A stretch of DNA of 6,388 nt from JAADIV01 sp964439085 (lineage in GTDB: Bacteria > Desulfobacterota > Desulfobulbia > Desulfobulbales > VMSU01): positions 1 through 6,388 of the forward strand of contig CAYTNB010000159.1 in the NCBI GenBank assembly GCA_964439085.1, written 5' to 3'. How positions within the stretch are numbered: position 1 is the stretch's first letter; each line of letters starts with the position of its first letter. A model generated the notes under the pieces. That model saw only the letters and a program-made list of their open reading frames with translations. It did no database searches and was not told where the DNA came from. Below are positions 6,301-6,388 of this stretch, one piece after another. Position numbers and translations under genes: made by a program.

Positions 6301-6388
6301 GTGTTCATCCTTACATTTTATTTATCTTTCCAGTGAGCCTCTTGCAAAATTAAAAAGGCATTTTCTAAGCCTAACATATTGAAATAAT

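Noticed and set aside
1..6388. CRISPR array
   Set aside because: No regularly spaced repeats of the required length are present on either strand.

Overview
The window is a bacterial accessory region: chromosomal-type genes mixed with broken insertion sequences and what looks like one end of a tRNA-integrated island. Moderate to low G+C, the families present and the IS types suggest a Gram-negative bacterium, possibly Desulfobacterota. That assignment is a low-confidence impression, because no marker gene is present.

Layout. (1) Bases 1-461 are the 3' end of an IS3-family element: the C-terminal half of the OrfB transposase, carrying an in-frame TGA, followed by a probable right terminal inverted repeat. 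(2) Bases 631-2415 (minus) encode the most unusual protein here, a CheY-like response-regulator receiver domain joined in frame to a complete pyruvate kinase. (3) Bases 2416-2954 hold no convincing gene, only small hairpins near the left end of the next IS remnant. (4) Bases 2955 to about 3470 (plus) are the 5' part of an IS4-like transposase whose homology stops before the first catalytic residue. (5) Bases 3477-4883 (minus) encode a Fic-family protein with an N-terminal winged-helix domain, an inhibitory-helix motif and a variant active-site loop in which the catalytic His is Gln. A perfect 15-bp inverted repeat about 80 bp upstream is a candidate operator. (6) Bases 5173-5284 (minus) hold a strong intrinsic terminator and, just upstream of it, the 3' part of a tRNA-Leu(UAA) starting in the anticodon loop. 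This is the usual signature of an attachment site left by a tyrosine-integrase element. (7) Bases 5451-6300 (minus) are a tightly packed two-gene operon of small soluble proteins I cannot assign to a function, lying on the presumed island side of the tRNA fragment. The last ~60 bases may be the edge of another IS.

How the parts relate. The kinase fusion suggests glycolytic flux at the PEP-to-pyruvate step could be placed under two-component phosphorelay control. The Fic gene appears self-contained and possibly autoregulated. The region from 5230 rightwards reads as the boundary of an integrated element, and the terminator next to the tRNA fragment suggests the chromosome is on the left and the island on the right. 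No integrase, CRISPR array or complete RNA gene is visible.
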